A stretch of DNA of 64,000 nt from Streptomyces sp. S.PB5 (GTDB lineage Bacteria > Actinomycetota > Actinomycetes > Streptomycetales > Streptomycetaceae): assembly GCF_030403745.1 (NCBI RefSeq), contig NZ_JAQMWP010000025.1, forward strand, positions 1 to 64,000. The letters run 5' to 3'. The notes beneath the pieces are model-generated. The model saw only the letters and a program-made list of their open reading frames with translations. It searched no databases and was not told where the DNA came from. The position numbers were made by a program, and so were the translations under genes. Positions 36,301-47,000 of the stretch are shown piece after piece; position 1 is the stretch's first letter; each line of letters begins with the position of its first letter.

Positions 36301-37238
36301 TGGGCGAGCAGGTCGGTGAAGGCCGGGTTGCCGGACAGGTCGGCGCGCAGGACCTGGGTGTTGACGAAGAAGCCGATCAGGTCGGCCAGTGCCTCGTCGG
36401 TGCGGCCCGCGATGGGGCTGCCGATGGTCAGGTCGTCGCCGCCGCCGAGCCCCCGCAGCAGGACCGCCAGCGCGGCCTGGAGGACCATCGACATGCTGGC
36501 GCCGCGTTCGTCGGCCAGCCTCTGCAGGCCGGTCGCGACCTCGGCCGGCACGGCGAGGGGGATGGTGTCGCCGTGCGAGTTCGCGGTCGCGGGCCGGGGG
36601 CGGTCGAAGGGAAGGTTCAACGGCTGGGGCACACCGGCCAGTTCGCCGCGCCAGTACGCGATCTGCGCCGCGGCGAGACTGTCCGGGTCGGTCACATCGC
36701 CGAGGACCTCGCGCTGCCACTGCGCGTACTCCTTGTACTGCACGGGCAGCGGCTCCCACTGCGGTGCCGCGCCGCCCAGGCGGGCGGTGTAGGCCTGGAT
36801 CAGGTCCCGCATCATCGGCGCGCTGGAGCTGCCGTCGGAGGCGATGTGGTGGACGACCATGACCAGGACGTGCTCCTCGGCGGAGGCACGCAACAGGGTG
36901 GCTCTGAAGGGGAGTTCGGCCTCCAGGTCGAAGCGGTGCGCGACGGTCTCCTCGATCGCGCCGGCCACGTCCCCGGGGGCCACCTCGACCACCCGGAGAC
37001 GCGGTGCGGCCTCCGCCGACGACAGGAGCCGCGAGTAGGGTTCTCCGTCGTCATCCGTCGCGTAGGTGGTGCGCAGGATCTCGTGCCGGTCGACCAGGTC
37101 GCGCACCGCCGCGGCGAGCGCTTCCTGGTCGAGGGATCCGGTCAGCCGGAACGCCGCCGATATGTTGTAGGTCGCCGCTCCTTGCTCCAGCTGGTGGAGA
37201 AGCCACATACGGCGTTGTGCGAATGACACCGGAATCAT
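33348..37238 (-). CDS. NRPS termination module C-A(Thr)-T-TE
   Basis: A 1296-residue module: C (about 1-430, HHIASDG), A (about 455-945), T (FFALGGHSLL), TE (about 1060-1290, GWSYGG nucleophile). Substrate-pocket residues read by eye are D-F-W-N-V-G-M-V-H-K (from FDFSVWE, LNQTPSAF, VVFGGEAL, NMYGITETTVH), essentially the published threonine code DFWNIGMVHK. All core motifs are intact (YTSGSTGRPKG, NGKLDK). The TE should release and cyclise the peptide. It is last of the four NRPS genes and strongly resembles the protein at 37259, including the TE, so the two arose by duplication. ATG at 37238; 20 bases separate it from the previous gene. Confidence 0.92.
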   Translation of the reverse strand: MIPVSFAQRRMWLLHQLEQGAATYNISAAFRLTGSLDQEALAAAVRDLVDRHEILRTTYATDDDGEPYSRLLSSAEAAPRLRVVEVAPGDVAGAIEETVAHRFDLEAELPFRATLLRASAEEHVLVMVVHHIASDGSSSAPMMRDLIQAYTARLGGAAPQWEPLPVQYKEYAQWQREVLGDVTDPDSLAAAQIAYWRGELAGVPQPLNLPFDRPRPATANSHGDTIPLAVPAEVATGLQRLADERGASMSMVLQAALAVLLRGLGGGDDLTIGSPIAGRTDEALADLIGFFVNTQVLRADLSGNPAFTDLLAQVRDKALTAYEYQDVPFDVLVEAINPERSASYQPLFQVMFAWQSYQKPDLDVPGLDVRFEQAIPSTAMVDLFFSLTVDETGALRGDLQYATQLFDRDSAEVIAARLVRVLEQLAADPSLRIGDVDVLGAEERERLLVEVNHAGGAIPDVTLVELFERQAAERADAVAVSYQGDTLTYGELNARANRLARHLLAQGVGPESLVGICLERSAELVVALLAVLKAGGAYLPIDPDSPADRIAYIVQDAEPVLLVTTSTDGTAQGLADDLPLVHLDQTEAYADHSDGDLTDAERRTALRPEHPAYVIYTSGSTGRPKGVLIPHRNVVGLFTATEDFGFGADDVWTLFHSYAFDFSVWELWGPLLYGGRLVVVPYDISRSPSDFLQLLARERVTVLNQTPSAFYQLIQADAEEPGQELALRYVVFGGEALDLGRLADWYSRHASDAPVLVNMYGITETTVHVTRVDLDEHSAARYKASVIGPAVPGLTAYVLDTNLKPAPTGVTGELYVGGYGQARGYHGRPGLTAGRFVACPFGEPGERMYRSGDLVRWSRTGQLEYVGRADSQVKVRGFRIELGEIEHALAGYPGVAQSVVVVRENQQDDKRLVGYVVPEPGTVVEIPELTAYLHERLPDYMVPSALIQLSEIPLTSNGKLDKRALPAEDTSAAVTGREPRNAYEKRLCELFAELLGLEKVGIDDGFFALGGHSLLATRLSVRVRGEFDIDIPIRTIIKYPTVAELAALMLAGGVPADDADTFAVVLPLNSDPGTGKEPVWFFHGGGGLGWAYYSFVLHLPDRPAYALQSRGSDGVDTLASSVQEMIDDYVTQMLEIQPEGPFYLIGWSYGGTIVHAVADALDRLGHEVSLVAILDAQPGGHGFTEVHAGKESEDYRAELEDDFSQYIRMGNRQGFLDTMSKVMANNTARMMDYQSPVYRGDVLYFDATLEDTSYAHLWRPYVGGSLEVHAMNATHHEMHMPAPVAEFFEVVNRKLP

Positions 37239-37258
37239 TTGTTTCAGTCCCTATCCGG

Positions 37259-40200
37259 TCATTGGGCCAGCCTCTGGTTCAGCACCTCGAAGACTTCGGC
37301 CACGGGTCCGGGCATGTGCATTTCATGGTGCACGGCACGCACGTCGTGGACCTTGAGGGAGCCTTGAACGTAAGGCCGCCAGAGATGGGCGTAGGACTCG
37401 TCCTGCAGGGTGGCACTGAAGAAGAGCACATCGCCGCGGTAGACCGGGGATTCGAAATCCATCATCCGGGCCATGTTGTTGGCGAGGACTTTCGACATCG
37501 TGTCCAGGAAATCCTCCTGGTTGTCGGTGCCGATGTAGCGGCCGAAGTAGTCCTCGAGTTCCTCGCGGTAGTCCGAGAGCTGTTTTCCGGCGTGGATCTC
37601 GGTGAAGCCGTGGCCGCCGGGCTGGGAGTCGAGAATGGCCACAAAGGCGATCTCGTGCCCGAGCCGGTCGAGCTTGTCGGCGACGGCCTGGACGACGGTG
37701 CCGCCGTAGGACCAGCCGATCAGGTGGAAGGGCCCGTCGGGCTGGATCCTCAACATCTCGGTGACGTAGTCGTCGACCATGGCCTCGACGGAGTCCGCGA
37801 GGGTGTCGACGCCGTTGGAGCCGCGGGACTGCAGGGCGTAGGCCGGCCGGTCCGTCACGAAGGGGACGAAGCTGTAGTAGGCCCAGCCCAGTCCGCCGCC
37901 GCCGTGGAAGAACCACACCGGCTCCTTGCCGGTGCCGGGGTCGGCGTTCAGCGGCAGCACGACCGCGAACGGGTCGGCGGCCTCGCCTCCGTGGGCCGCG
38001 CCGGACAGCAGCGCGGCGAGTTCGGCCACCGTCGGGAACTTGATGATGGTCCTCAGCGGCACGTCGACACCGCACTCACGGCGGATGGCGACGCTGAGCC
38101 GGGTGGCGAGCAGCGAGTGTCCGCCGAGGTCGAAGAAGCTGTCGTCGATGCCGACCTTCTCCCGGCCGAGCAAGTCACGGAAGAGAGCGCACAGTTGCTC
38201 CTCGTGGGCGTTGCGGGGTTCCCGGACCGCCGTGGTGGTGGCGGTGTCCTCGGTGGGCAGGGCCCGCCGGTCGAGCTTGCCGTTGTGGGTCAGCGGGATC
38301 TCCGCCAGCGGGATCAGCGCGGACGGCACCATGTACTCCGGGAGCCGTTCCCGCAGATACGCCGTCAGTTCGGCGGGCAGCGCATCCGCCGCCGCACCGG
38401 ACCTGGGCACCGCGTAGGCCAGGATGCGTTTGTCGCCGCCCTGGCTCTCGTGCACGATCACGGCCGCCTGGGCCACGTCCGGGTGCCCGGTCAGCGCGTG
38501 CTCGATCTCGCCGAGCTCGATCCGGAAGCCGCGGACCTTCACCTGGAAGTCGCTGCGGGAGATGTACTCCAGGCCACCGCCGCGGTTCCAGCGCACCAGG
38601 TCCCCGGTGCGGTACATGCGGGCGCCGGCGGGGCCGAACGGACAGGGCACGAACCGTTCCGAGGTCAGGTCAGGGCGCCCCTGGTAGCCACGGGCGAGAC
38701 CGTCGCCGGCGATGTACACCTCGCCCTGCACCCCGCGCGGAACCGGCTGGAGCCGCGCGTCGAGCACGTACACCTGGGTGTTGCCGACGGGCGATCCGAT
38801 CGACACGCCCTCCCCCGGCTTGACGGGTGCCATGGTCGACCAGGTGGTCGTCTCGGTCGGGCCGTACCAGTTGCCCACCTCGGTGGCCTGGTCCGCGAGG
38901 ATCTCGGCGAGGCGTACCGGCACGGCCTCGGCGCCGGTGACGATCCTGAGGCCCGCCGCGGCGTCCGGCCTGTGGGTGAGCAGCATCTGCCAGAAGCCGG
39001 GCGTGGCCTGGACGGCGGTGACCCCGTGGCGGCGGATCAGCGCCACCACGGCCGACGGCTCGGTGACGGTGTCCTTCCTCGCCATGACCATCGTCGCGCC
39101 GCAGACGAAGGGGAGGTACAGCTCGGTGTTGGCCATGTCGAAGGAGACGGTGGTGCTGAACAGCATCCGCTCCCCCGGCGCCAGCGGGAACCGCTTGCGG
39201 GCCGAGGCGATGAAGTTGGCCAGCGCGCCGCGCGGGATCGCGACGCCCTTCGGAGTGCCGGTGGAGCCCGAGGTGTAGATGACGTACTGGGTGTTCTCCG
39301 GCCGGACGACGACGTCCGGCGCGGTGTCCGGGTACGGCGTGGTGTCCGCGCCGGCCAGGGTGTCGGCGTCCAGGACCAGGACCGGGTCGGCCTGGTCGAG
39401 GACGAAGTCGATGCGGGAGCGCGGGTGGTCGGGGTCGAGCGGGACGTAGGCCCCGCCGGCCTTCAGCACCGCGAACAGCGCCACGATCAGGTCCACGGTC
39501 CGCGGCAGACACACGGCGACCAGCGACTCGGCCCGCACTCCGCGGCCGACGAGCCAGTGGGCCAGCCGGTTGGAGCGCGCGTCGAGTTCCCGGTAGGTGA
39601 GCGACGCCTCCTCGCCGATGACGGCGAGCGCCTCGGGGCTCTCCAGCACATGCCGGTGCACGGCCGCCAGCAGGCCCTGTTCCAGGGTGGGTTCGGCGGT
39701 GTCGTTCACCTCCTCGAGGAGGTGTTCCCGCTCCCCGTCGAGGAGTATGTCGACGTCGCCGACGCAGATGTCCGGATCGGTGGAGACCTGTTCCAGGACG
39801 CGGGCGAAGCGGGCGCCCATGGCCTCGACGGTGTCCCGGTCGAAGAGCTTGGTGGTGTACTGGATGTCCCCGTACAGGGTCCCCGAGGTGTCCAGGGTCA
39901 GGCTGAAGAACAGGTCGACCATGGCCTTGGTGGTGAGGGCCTTGACGAACTCCACGTCGAGCCCGGGGAAATCGAAGGTGGGCCTCTCGAAGTTCTGCCA
40001 GCCGCACATCACCTGGAACAGCGGCCGGTACGCGGTGGAGCGCTCCGGGTTGAGCTCCTCGACGAGCACGTCGAAGGGCACGTCCTGCTGCTCGTAGGCC
40101 GTGAGCGCCTTGTTGCGCACCTGGGCGAGCAGTTCGCCGAAGGACGGGTCGCCGGAGAGGTCGGCGCGCAGCACCAGGTTGTTGACGAAGCAGCCGACCA

Positions 40201-41062
40201 GGTCGGCCAGTGCCTCGTCGGTGCGGCCTGCGATCGGGCTGCCGATCGTGATGTCGTCGCCGCCGCCGAGCCCCCGCAGCAGGACCGCCAGCGCGGCCTG
40301 CACGACCATCGACATGCTGGCGCCGCGCTCGGCGGCCAGCTTCTCCAGCCGGGCCGCCACCTTCCGCTCCACCACGAAGCCGACGGCGTCGCCGTCCGTG
40401 GTCACGTCATCCGAGCGCGGACGGTCCAGCGGCAGGTTCAGCGGCTGCGGCACGCCGTCGAGTTCGTCGCGCCAGTAGTCGACCTGCTGGGCGCCGACGC
40501 TGTCGGGGTCGTCGAAGTCACCGAGGACCTCGCGCTGCCACAGTGTGTAGTCCTTGTACTGCGCGGGCAGCGGCTCCCACGCGGGCGCCCGGCCCTCCTT
40601 GCGGCCGGTGTAGGCCGCGGCGAGGTCACGGGCCAGGGGTGCGCCCGAGCTGCCGTCCGTGGCGATGTGGTGGATCACCAGCACCAGGACGTGCTCCTGG
40701 GGGGAGCAGCGCAGCAGGTGGGCCCGGAACGGGATCTCGGCCGCGAGGTCGAAGGCGTGCGCCACGACCTCGTCGATCGTGGCGGTCACGTCCTCGGGCG
40801 CGACGTCCCGAACCGCGAGGCCCGCCTGTTCGGAGGCCTCTGCCATCGGCAGGATCCGCTGGTGCGGCTTGCCGTTGTCATCCGCTACATACGTGGTGCG
40901 CAGGATCTCGTGCCGGTCGACCACATCGTGGATCGCCCCGGCGAGGGCGTCCTGGTCCAGCGGCCCGGTCAGCCGCAGGGCCGAGGGCATGTTCCAGGTC
41001 TCGCCCCCCTCGAGTTGGTGGAGGAACCAGTAACGCCGTTGTGCGAATGACAGTGGGATCAT
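37259..41062 (-). CDS. NRPS module C-A-T-TE, paralogue of the Thr termination module
   Basis: A 1267-residue protein with the same order: C (HHIATDG), A (about 450-930), T (FFDLGGHSLL), TE (GWSYGG). The A domain is intact (YTSGSTGTPKG, YRTGD, NGKLDR). Its pocket reads about D-M-T-Q-V-G-W-T-W-K (FDMANTE, VQATPGFW, NWYGPTETTTW), which I do not recognise. C, T and TE resemble the protein at 33348 closely while the A domain differs, as if the A region had been exchanged. Only 3 bases separate it from the previous gene's stop. A TE before a further module is unusual: either the two proteins are alternative terminators or one TE is not used for release. Confidence 0.9.
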   Translation of the reverse strand: MIPLSFAQRRYWFLHQLEGGETWNMPSALRLTGPLDQDALAGAIHDVVDRHEILRTTYVADDNGKPHQRILPMAEASEQAGLAVRDVAPEDVTATIDEVVAHAFDLAAEIPFRAHLLRCSPQEHVLVLVIHHIATDGSSGAPLARDLAAAYTGRKEGRAPAWEPLPAQYKDYTLWQREVLGDFDDPDSVGAQQVDYWRDELDGVPQPLNLPLDRPRSDDVTTDGDAVGFVVERKVAARLEKLAAERGASMSMVVQAALAVLLRGLGGGDDITIGSPIAGRTDEALADLVGCFVNNLVLRADLSGDPSFGELLAQVRNKALTAYEQQDVPFDVLVEELNPERSTAYRPLFQVMCGWQNFERPTFDFPGLDVEFVKALTTKAMVDLFFSLTLDTSGTLYGDIQYTTKLFDRDTVEAMGARFARVLEQVSTDPDICVGDVDILLDGEREHLLEEVNDTAEPTLEQGLLAAVHRHVLESPEALAVIGEEASLTYRELDARSNRLAHWLVGRGVRAESLVAVCLPRTVDLIVALFAVLKAGGAYVPLDPDHPRSRIDFVLDQADPVLVLDADTLAGADTTPYPDTAPDVVVRPENTQYVIYTSGSTGTPKGVAIPRGALANFIASARKRFPLAPGERMLFSTTVSFDMANTELYLPFVCGATMVMARKDTVTEPSAVVALIRRHGVTAVQATPGFWQMLLTHRPDAAAGLRIVTGAEAVPVRLAEILADQATEVGNWYGPTETTTWSTMAPVKPGEGVSIGSPVGNTQVYVLDARLQPVPRGVQGEVYIAGDGLARGYQGRPDLTSERFVPCPFGPAGARMYRTGDLVRWNRGGGLEYISRSDFQVKVRGFRIELGEIEHALTGHPDVAQAAVIVHESQGGDKRILAYAVPRSGAAADALPAELTAYLRERLPEYMVPSALIPLAEIPLTHNGKLDRRALPTEDTATTTAVREPRNAHEEQLCALFRDLLGREKVGIDDSFFDLGGHSLLATRLSVAIRRECGVDVPLRTIIKFPTVAELAALLSGAAHGGEAADPFAVVLPLNADPGTGKEPVWFFHGGGGLGWAYYSFVPFVTDRPAYALQSRGSNGVDTLADSVEAMVDDYVTEMLRIQPDGPFHLIGWSYGGTVVQAVADKLDRLGHEIAFVAILDSQPGGHGFTEIHAGKQLSDYREELEDYFGRYIGTDNQEDFLDTMSKVLANNMARMMDFESPVYRGDVLFFSATLQDESYAHLWRPYVQGSLKVHDVRAVHHEMHMPGPVAEVFEVLNQRLAQ

Positions 41063-41065
41063 CGG

Positions 41066-44000
41066 TCAGTCCTTTGCGACCATCTGACGCAGACTTGGTC
41101 GCCGAGGGGCAGCAGACTTCTCCGACCATTCGGCCAGTGCGGCCACGGTGGGCAGGTCGAAGATCTTGCGAATGGGGATCTCGATCCCCAACTCGGCGCG
41201 GGCGCGGCTGATGAGCCGGGTGGCGAGCAGGGAGTGCCCGCCGAGCTCGAAGAAGCCGTCGTCTATACCGACCCTGTCCACGCCGAGCACCTCGGCGAAC
41301 AGCTGGGCCAGGGTCTCTTCACGGGTGGTGCGCGGCGCCCGGTACTCGGCGCCGGTGAACTGCGGTTCGGGCAGTGCGGCCCGGTCCAGCTTGCCGTTCG
41401 GGGTGAGCGGCAGCCGTTCCAGGACCATGAAGGCGGACGGCACCATGAACTCCGGCAGCCGCTCGGCGACGAAGGCGTTGAGTTCCCTCGACTCCAGGTT
41501 CGGGCGGTCGTCGGCGGTGGTGGTGTCGTCGCCGGCGGTGGGCACGACGTAGGCGACCAGCTGCTTGCTCGTGCTGTTGCCGCGGCCGTCGTGGGCGATG
41601 ACGGTGGCCTGTGCGATGCCGGGGTGCGCGGTGAGCGCGGCCTCGATCTCGGCGGGCTCGACACGGAAGCCGCGCACCTTGACCTGGGCGTCCCCGCGGC
41701 CCGCGTACTCCAGCCGGCCCTGGCCGTTGATGCGGGCCAGGTCGCCGGTGCGGTACATGCGCGCGCCGGCCGGGCCGTAGGGGTCGGCGACGAAGCGCTC
41801 GGCGGTCAGGTGGGCGTTGCCGTGGTAGCCGCGGCCCACGCTGCCGCCGACGTACAGCTCGCCGACCGTGCCCGGGGGCACCGGGGTGAGGCCGGGGCCG
41901 AGGACGTAGGCGCGCATGTTGCCGAGCGGGGTGCCGACGGGCGCGCTGCCGGACCCGCTGTACAGCTCGTCGGTGACGGTGAAGGTGGTGGCGTAGAAGG
42001 ACTCGCTCTGCCCGTAGGCGTTGACGACCCGTACGCCGGGGAAGGCGGCCCGGGTCTTGTCGACGAGGGCGGAGGGCAGGGCCTCGCCGGCGAAGACGAC
42101 CGTCTCGACGGTGGTGCGGCCGGAGATCTCGTCGACGAGCTCGGCGAAGGCGGACGGCACGGTGGAGATGACGCTGCCGTGCCAGCCGTCCTTGCGCTCG
42201 CCCAGGACCAGGACGTCCCGGACGATCTCGACGGTGCCGCCGGTGGCGAGGGTCGTGAAGATCTCGAACGCCGAGACGTCGAAGTTGACCGAGGTGCCCG
42301 CGAGGAGCCGCTTGCCCGGTCCGAGGCCCACGCGTTCGGCGAGCCGCAGGACACCGTTGACGACGCCGGCGTGGGTGATGGCGACGCCCTTGGGCTTGCC
42401 CGTGGAGCCGGAGGTGTACATCACGTACGCCAACTGCTCGGGGTGGAGCGGCACTTCGAAGGAGCAGTCGCCCGCCGACAGGTCGAGGGTGTCGAGGAAG
42501 AGGTCCGGGGCGTCGTGCTCCGGCAGCACCTCGACGGTCGTGGAGTCCGTCAGGACCAGGCGGGGCTTCGCCTCGTCCAGGACGGCCTGGAGGCGGTGGC
42601 TGGGGTACTTGGGGTCGACCGGCAGATAGGCGCCGCCCGCCTTGTGGATGGCGAGCAGGGCGACCACCAGGTCCGCCGTCCTCGGCAGCGACACCGCGAC
42701 CACCGATTCCGGGCCCACCCCGTGTCCGGCGAGTTCGCGCGCCAGGCGGCCCGCGCGGGCGTCCAGTTCGCGGTAGGTGAGCTGCTCGCCCTCGGCGACC
42801 ACGGCGATCTCGTCCGGGGTCCGCGCGACCTGCGCCTCGACGAGCTCGCCGACGGTGAGGTCCGGGGTCTCGACGGCGGTGTCGTTGAACTCGCCGAGCA
42901 GCCTGGTGCGTTCGGCCGGGGACAGGACGTCGACGGCCGCGGCCTTCGTCTCGGGGGCGGCCGACAGCTGGCGCAGGACGCGCAGGAGACGGGCCGCCAG
43001 GATCTCCACCGCGTCCCGGTCGAGGACGTCCTTGGCGTACTGCAGGAAGAGCTGGAGGTGCGGGTCGACCGCCGCCATCACGGTGAGCGGGTAGTTGGTG
43101 CCGGTGTGCGCGTGCAGGCCGGTGAAGGCGATGCCGTCGGCGGCCTCGGTGGCGGCGCTGAGACCGTCCTTGTCGACCGGGTAGGACTCGAAGACGACCA
43201 GCGTGTCGAAGAGGGACTTCAGTCCGACGGACTGCTGGATCTCGGAGAGCCCGTAGTAGTGGTGGTCCAGGAGTGCGGCCTGCCGGTTCTGGAGCCGGCC
43301 CAGGACCTCGGCGAGGGTGTCGCCGGGCGCGTACTCGACGCGCACGGGCAGGGTGTTGATGAAGATGCCGACCATCGAGTCGACGTCCGTGACGGCGGGC
43401 GGGCGGCCGGAGACGGTGGCGCCGAACACCACGTCCCGGCGGCCGGTGAGCTGCCCGAGCAGCAGCCCCCAGGCGCCCTGGACGAGGGTGTTGACGGTGA
43501 CGCCCAACTCGGCTGCCCGCCGCACCAGTTCACGCGCCTCTTCGGCCGGCAGGGGTACCTCGATCTGGTCGACGCCCTTCTCCCCCACGCCCTCGGAGCC
43601 GGGGGCGAGCAGGGTCGGCTCCTCGACGCCGGCGAGTTCGTCGCCCCACACGCGTGCGGTCTCCGCCTGGTCCTGCCGGGCGCGCCAGGCCAGGAACTCG
43701 CCGAAGTCGCGGGTGGCGGGCAGACCGGACGGGTCGCCGCCGGAGGCGTAGAGCAGCAGCAGGTCCCGCATGAGCAGCGGGGTGGACCAGCCGTCGATCA
43801 GTACGTGGTGGGCGGTCATCACCAGCTCGGCCTGGCCGGATTCGAGGACGACCAGGGCGATCCGGAACAGCGGGGGGACGGCGACGTCGAAGTGGGCGGC
43901 CCGGTCCTCGGCGAGGAACCGCTCGAAGGTCTCGGTCCGTTCGGCCTCGTCGGCGCCCCTCAGGTCGAGGTACTGCCAGGGCAGGGTGACCTTCTCGGGC

Positions 44001-47000
44001 ACCACCTGCACCATGTCGCCGTCCGCCCGGTCGACGAACGCCGCGCGCAGGGCGGCGTAGCGGCCCAGCAGTGCCTGCGCGGCTGCGCGCATCCGGTCGG
44101 GGTCGATCTCTCCGGTCAGATGGAAGACCAGCTGCATGTGGTAGGCGTCGAAGGAGGAGCCGCCGAGCATGGTGTGGAAGAGCATCCCGGACTGCACCGG
44201 GGTCGTCGGCCACACCTTGGCGAGCTTGCCGAACTTCTCCTCCCAGGTGTCGATCTCCTGCCGGCCCACCGCGACCAGGGGTGCGTCGCTCGGGGTCAGG
44301 CCGCCGGCCTCGGGGGTCACGGCGTGCCGGGCCAGGGCGGTGAGGGCCTCGACCCACAGGCCCGCCAGCTCGGTGACCTCCTCGCGGGAGAGCACACCGG
44401 TCGGGAAGCCGAACCAGGCCGTCAGCCGCTCGCCGTCGGCGGTGCCGGTGGCGACCGCGTTGATCTCCAGCGCCGACAGGGCGGGCATGTCGGCGTCGGG
44501 CGCGGCGATCAGGCTCTGCTGCGTGGTGTCGGGGGCCCAGCCCAGGCCCCGCAGTTCCTCGGGGATGTCCGCGCCGGAGGAGCGGCCGAGGTAGTTGAAG
44601 CCGATCCGCGGCTGCCGCTGTCCGGCGAGTTCGGCGGCGGTCCGGTGGTTGAGCCGGCGCAGGAGGCCGTAGCCCATGCCGTTGTCCGGGACCGCCCGCA
44701 GCTGCTCCTTGACGGCCTTGACCGCGCGTCCGGCGGCCGGGCCGCCGGCGAACGCGTCCGCCACGTCGACGCCCGTGAGGTCCAGGCGTACCGGGAACAT
44801 CGCGGTGAACCAGCCGACCGTGCCCGACAGGTCGGCGCCGGGCACCAGGTGCTCCTCCCGGCCGTGTCCTTCGAGCCGGACCAGTGTCGAGGCCGCCGCC
44901 TCGCCCCGCCTCTCGCGCCAGCGCGCCAGGGCCAGGGCCAGACCGGCGAGCAGTCCGTCGTCGACGCCGCCGCGGAAGACCGCGGGCAGCGTGTCCAGCA
45001 GGGTCGCGGTGACGTCGGCCGGGACCTGGACGCGGAGGGTGTCGACGGTGGCCGTGACATCGAGCGCCGGGTCGAGTTCGCGGGCGCCCAGGACGGAGTC
45101 GTCGGCGCGCAGGATCTCCTGCCACACGGGCAGTTCGGCCACCCGCTCCGGGCCGGCCGCCTGCTCGGACAGGGCGTGCGCCCAGCGCCGCGCCGAGGTG
45201 CCGGTGCCCGCGGGTTCCGGGTCGAGGCCGTCGCGGACCCGCTGCCAGGCGGCGGCGAGGTCCGGGACCAGGATCCGCCAGGACACGCCGTCGACGACCA
45301 GGTGGTGCAGGACGACCAGCAGCCGGTCGGCGTCCGTGTCGGAGGTGAACCACACGAACTGCGCCATGACGCCCGCGTCCGGGTCCAGCCGATCGGCGGC
45401 CGCGTCCAGCTCGGCCTGCGCGTCGGCGCCGTCGAGACGGACCTCGCGGACCAGCGAGCCGGCGGCCACGCTGCCGGGCTCCTCGATCCGCAGGCCCGGG
45501 TTGGTCCGGTCGAGCCGGGAACGCAGGATGTCGTGGCGGTCGAGGACGGCCTGCAGGGTGGCAACCAGTCCGGCCCGGTCGATGCCTTCGGGGAGGGTCA
45601 GCATCGCCGACATGCAGAACCGGCCGATGCCGCCGCCCAGTTCGAGCACGTGCGCCGCGGTCGGCATCAGCGGGGACCAGCCCACGCCGCCGCCAGGCAG
45701 CTCGGCGAGGACGACGGGCTCCTCCTCCTCGCGCTCCTCGACGAGTTCCGCGAGCCGGGCGACCGTGCGGTGTTCGAAGATCTCCCGGGTGCTGACGACC
45801 ACGCCGCGGGTCTTGGCGCGTGCGACGACCTGGATGGAGCGGATGCTGTCGCCGCCGCTGGTGAAGAAGTCGTCGTCGACACCGACCCGTTCGGCGCCGA
45901 GCACATCGGCGTACACCTCGGCGAGGATCCGTTCGGTCTCACCGCGCGGCGCCCGGTAGGCGGTGCCGGTGAACTCCGGCTCGGGCAGCGCGCCCCGGTC
46001 GAGCTTTCCGCTGGGGGTCAGCGGCAGCCGCTCCAGGACGACGAACAGGGCGGGGACCATGTAGTCGGGCAGCCGCTCGGCGACGAAGCGGCGCAGGTCC
46101 GCGACGGTGACAGCGGCGGCGGAGCCGTCCTCGGCGGCCGCCGGTGCGACATAGCCGACGAGGCGTGCGGTGCCGCTGTGGTCCTCGCGGACGGTGACCG
46201 CCGCCTGGGCGATCGCGGGGTGCCGGCCGAGGACCGTCTCGATCTCGGTCGGCTCGACGCGGATGCCGTTCACCTTGACCTGGGTGTCGGCCCGTCCCTC
46301 GTACTTCAGGCGGCCGTGCTCGTCCCAGCGGGCCAGGTCGCCGGTGCGGTACATGCGCGCACCGGCGGGACCGAACGGGCAGGGCACGAACCGCTCGGCG
46401 GTGACCGGGCCGTTGTGGTGGTAGCCGCGGGCGAGGAGACCGCCGACGTACAGTTCGCCGACCACGCCGGGCGGGACCGGGGTGAGCTCCGGGCCCAGGA
46501 CGTAGGTGTGCATGTTGGCCAGGGGCCGTCCGACCGGGATGGCACCGGTTCCGGCCGGCTCCTGCGGGAGCGTGAAGGTGGTGGCGTAGAAGCTCTCGGT
46601 CTGTCCGTAGGCGTTGACGACCCTTACGCCCGGCAGGGTCCCCTGGACCTTGCTCACGAGGTCGGCGGAGAGGGCCTCGCCGGCGAAGACGACGGTCTCG
46701 ACGTCGAGGTGGAGGCCGTCGGTGCCGATCTGGTCGAGCAGTGCGGAGAACACCGTGGGCACGGCGCTGATGGTGGTGCCCGACCAGCTGCCGCGTTCGG
46801 CGAGTTCGAGGACGTCACGGACGACCTCGACGCTCGCTCCGGCGGTGAGCGCGGTGAAGATCTCGAACACGGAGACGTCGAAGTTCACGGAGGTCGCGGC
46901 GAGCATCCGGGAGCCGGCCTCGACCCGCACGGTCCGGCGCAGGTCCCGTACGCCGTTGACGACGCCGGCGTGGGTGACGGCGACGCCCTTGGGCGTGCCG

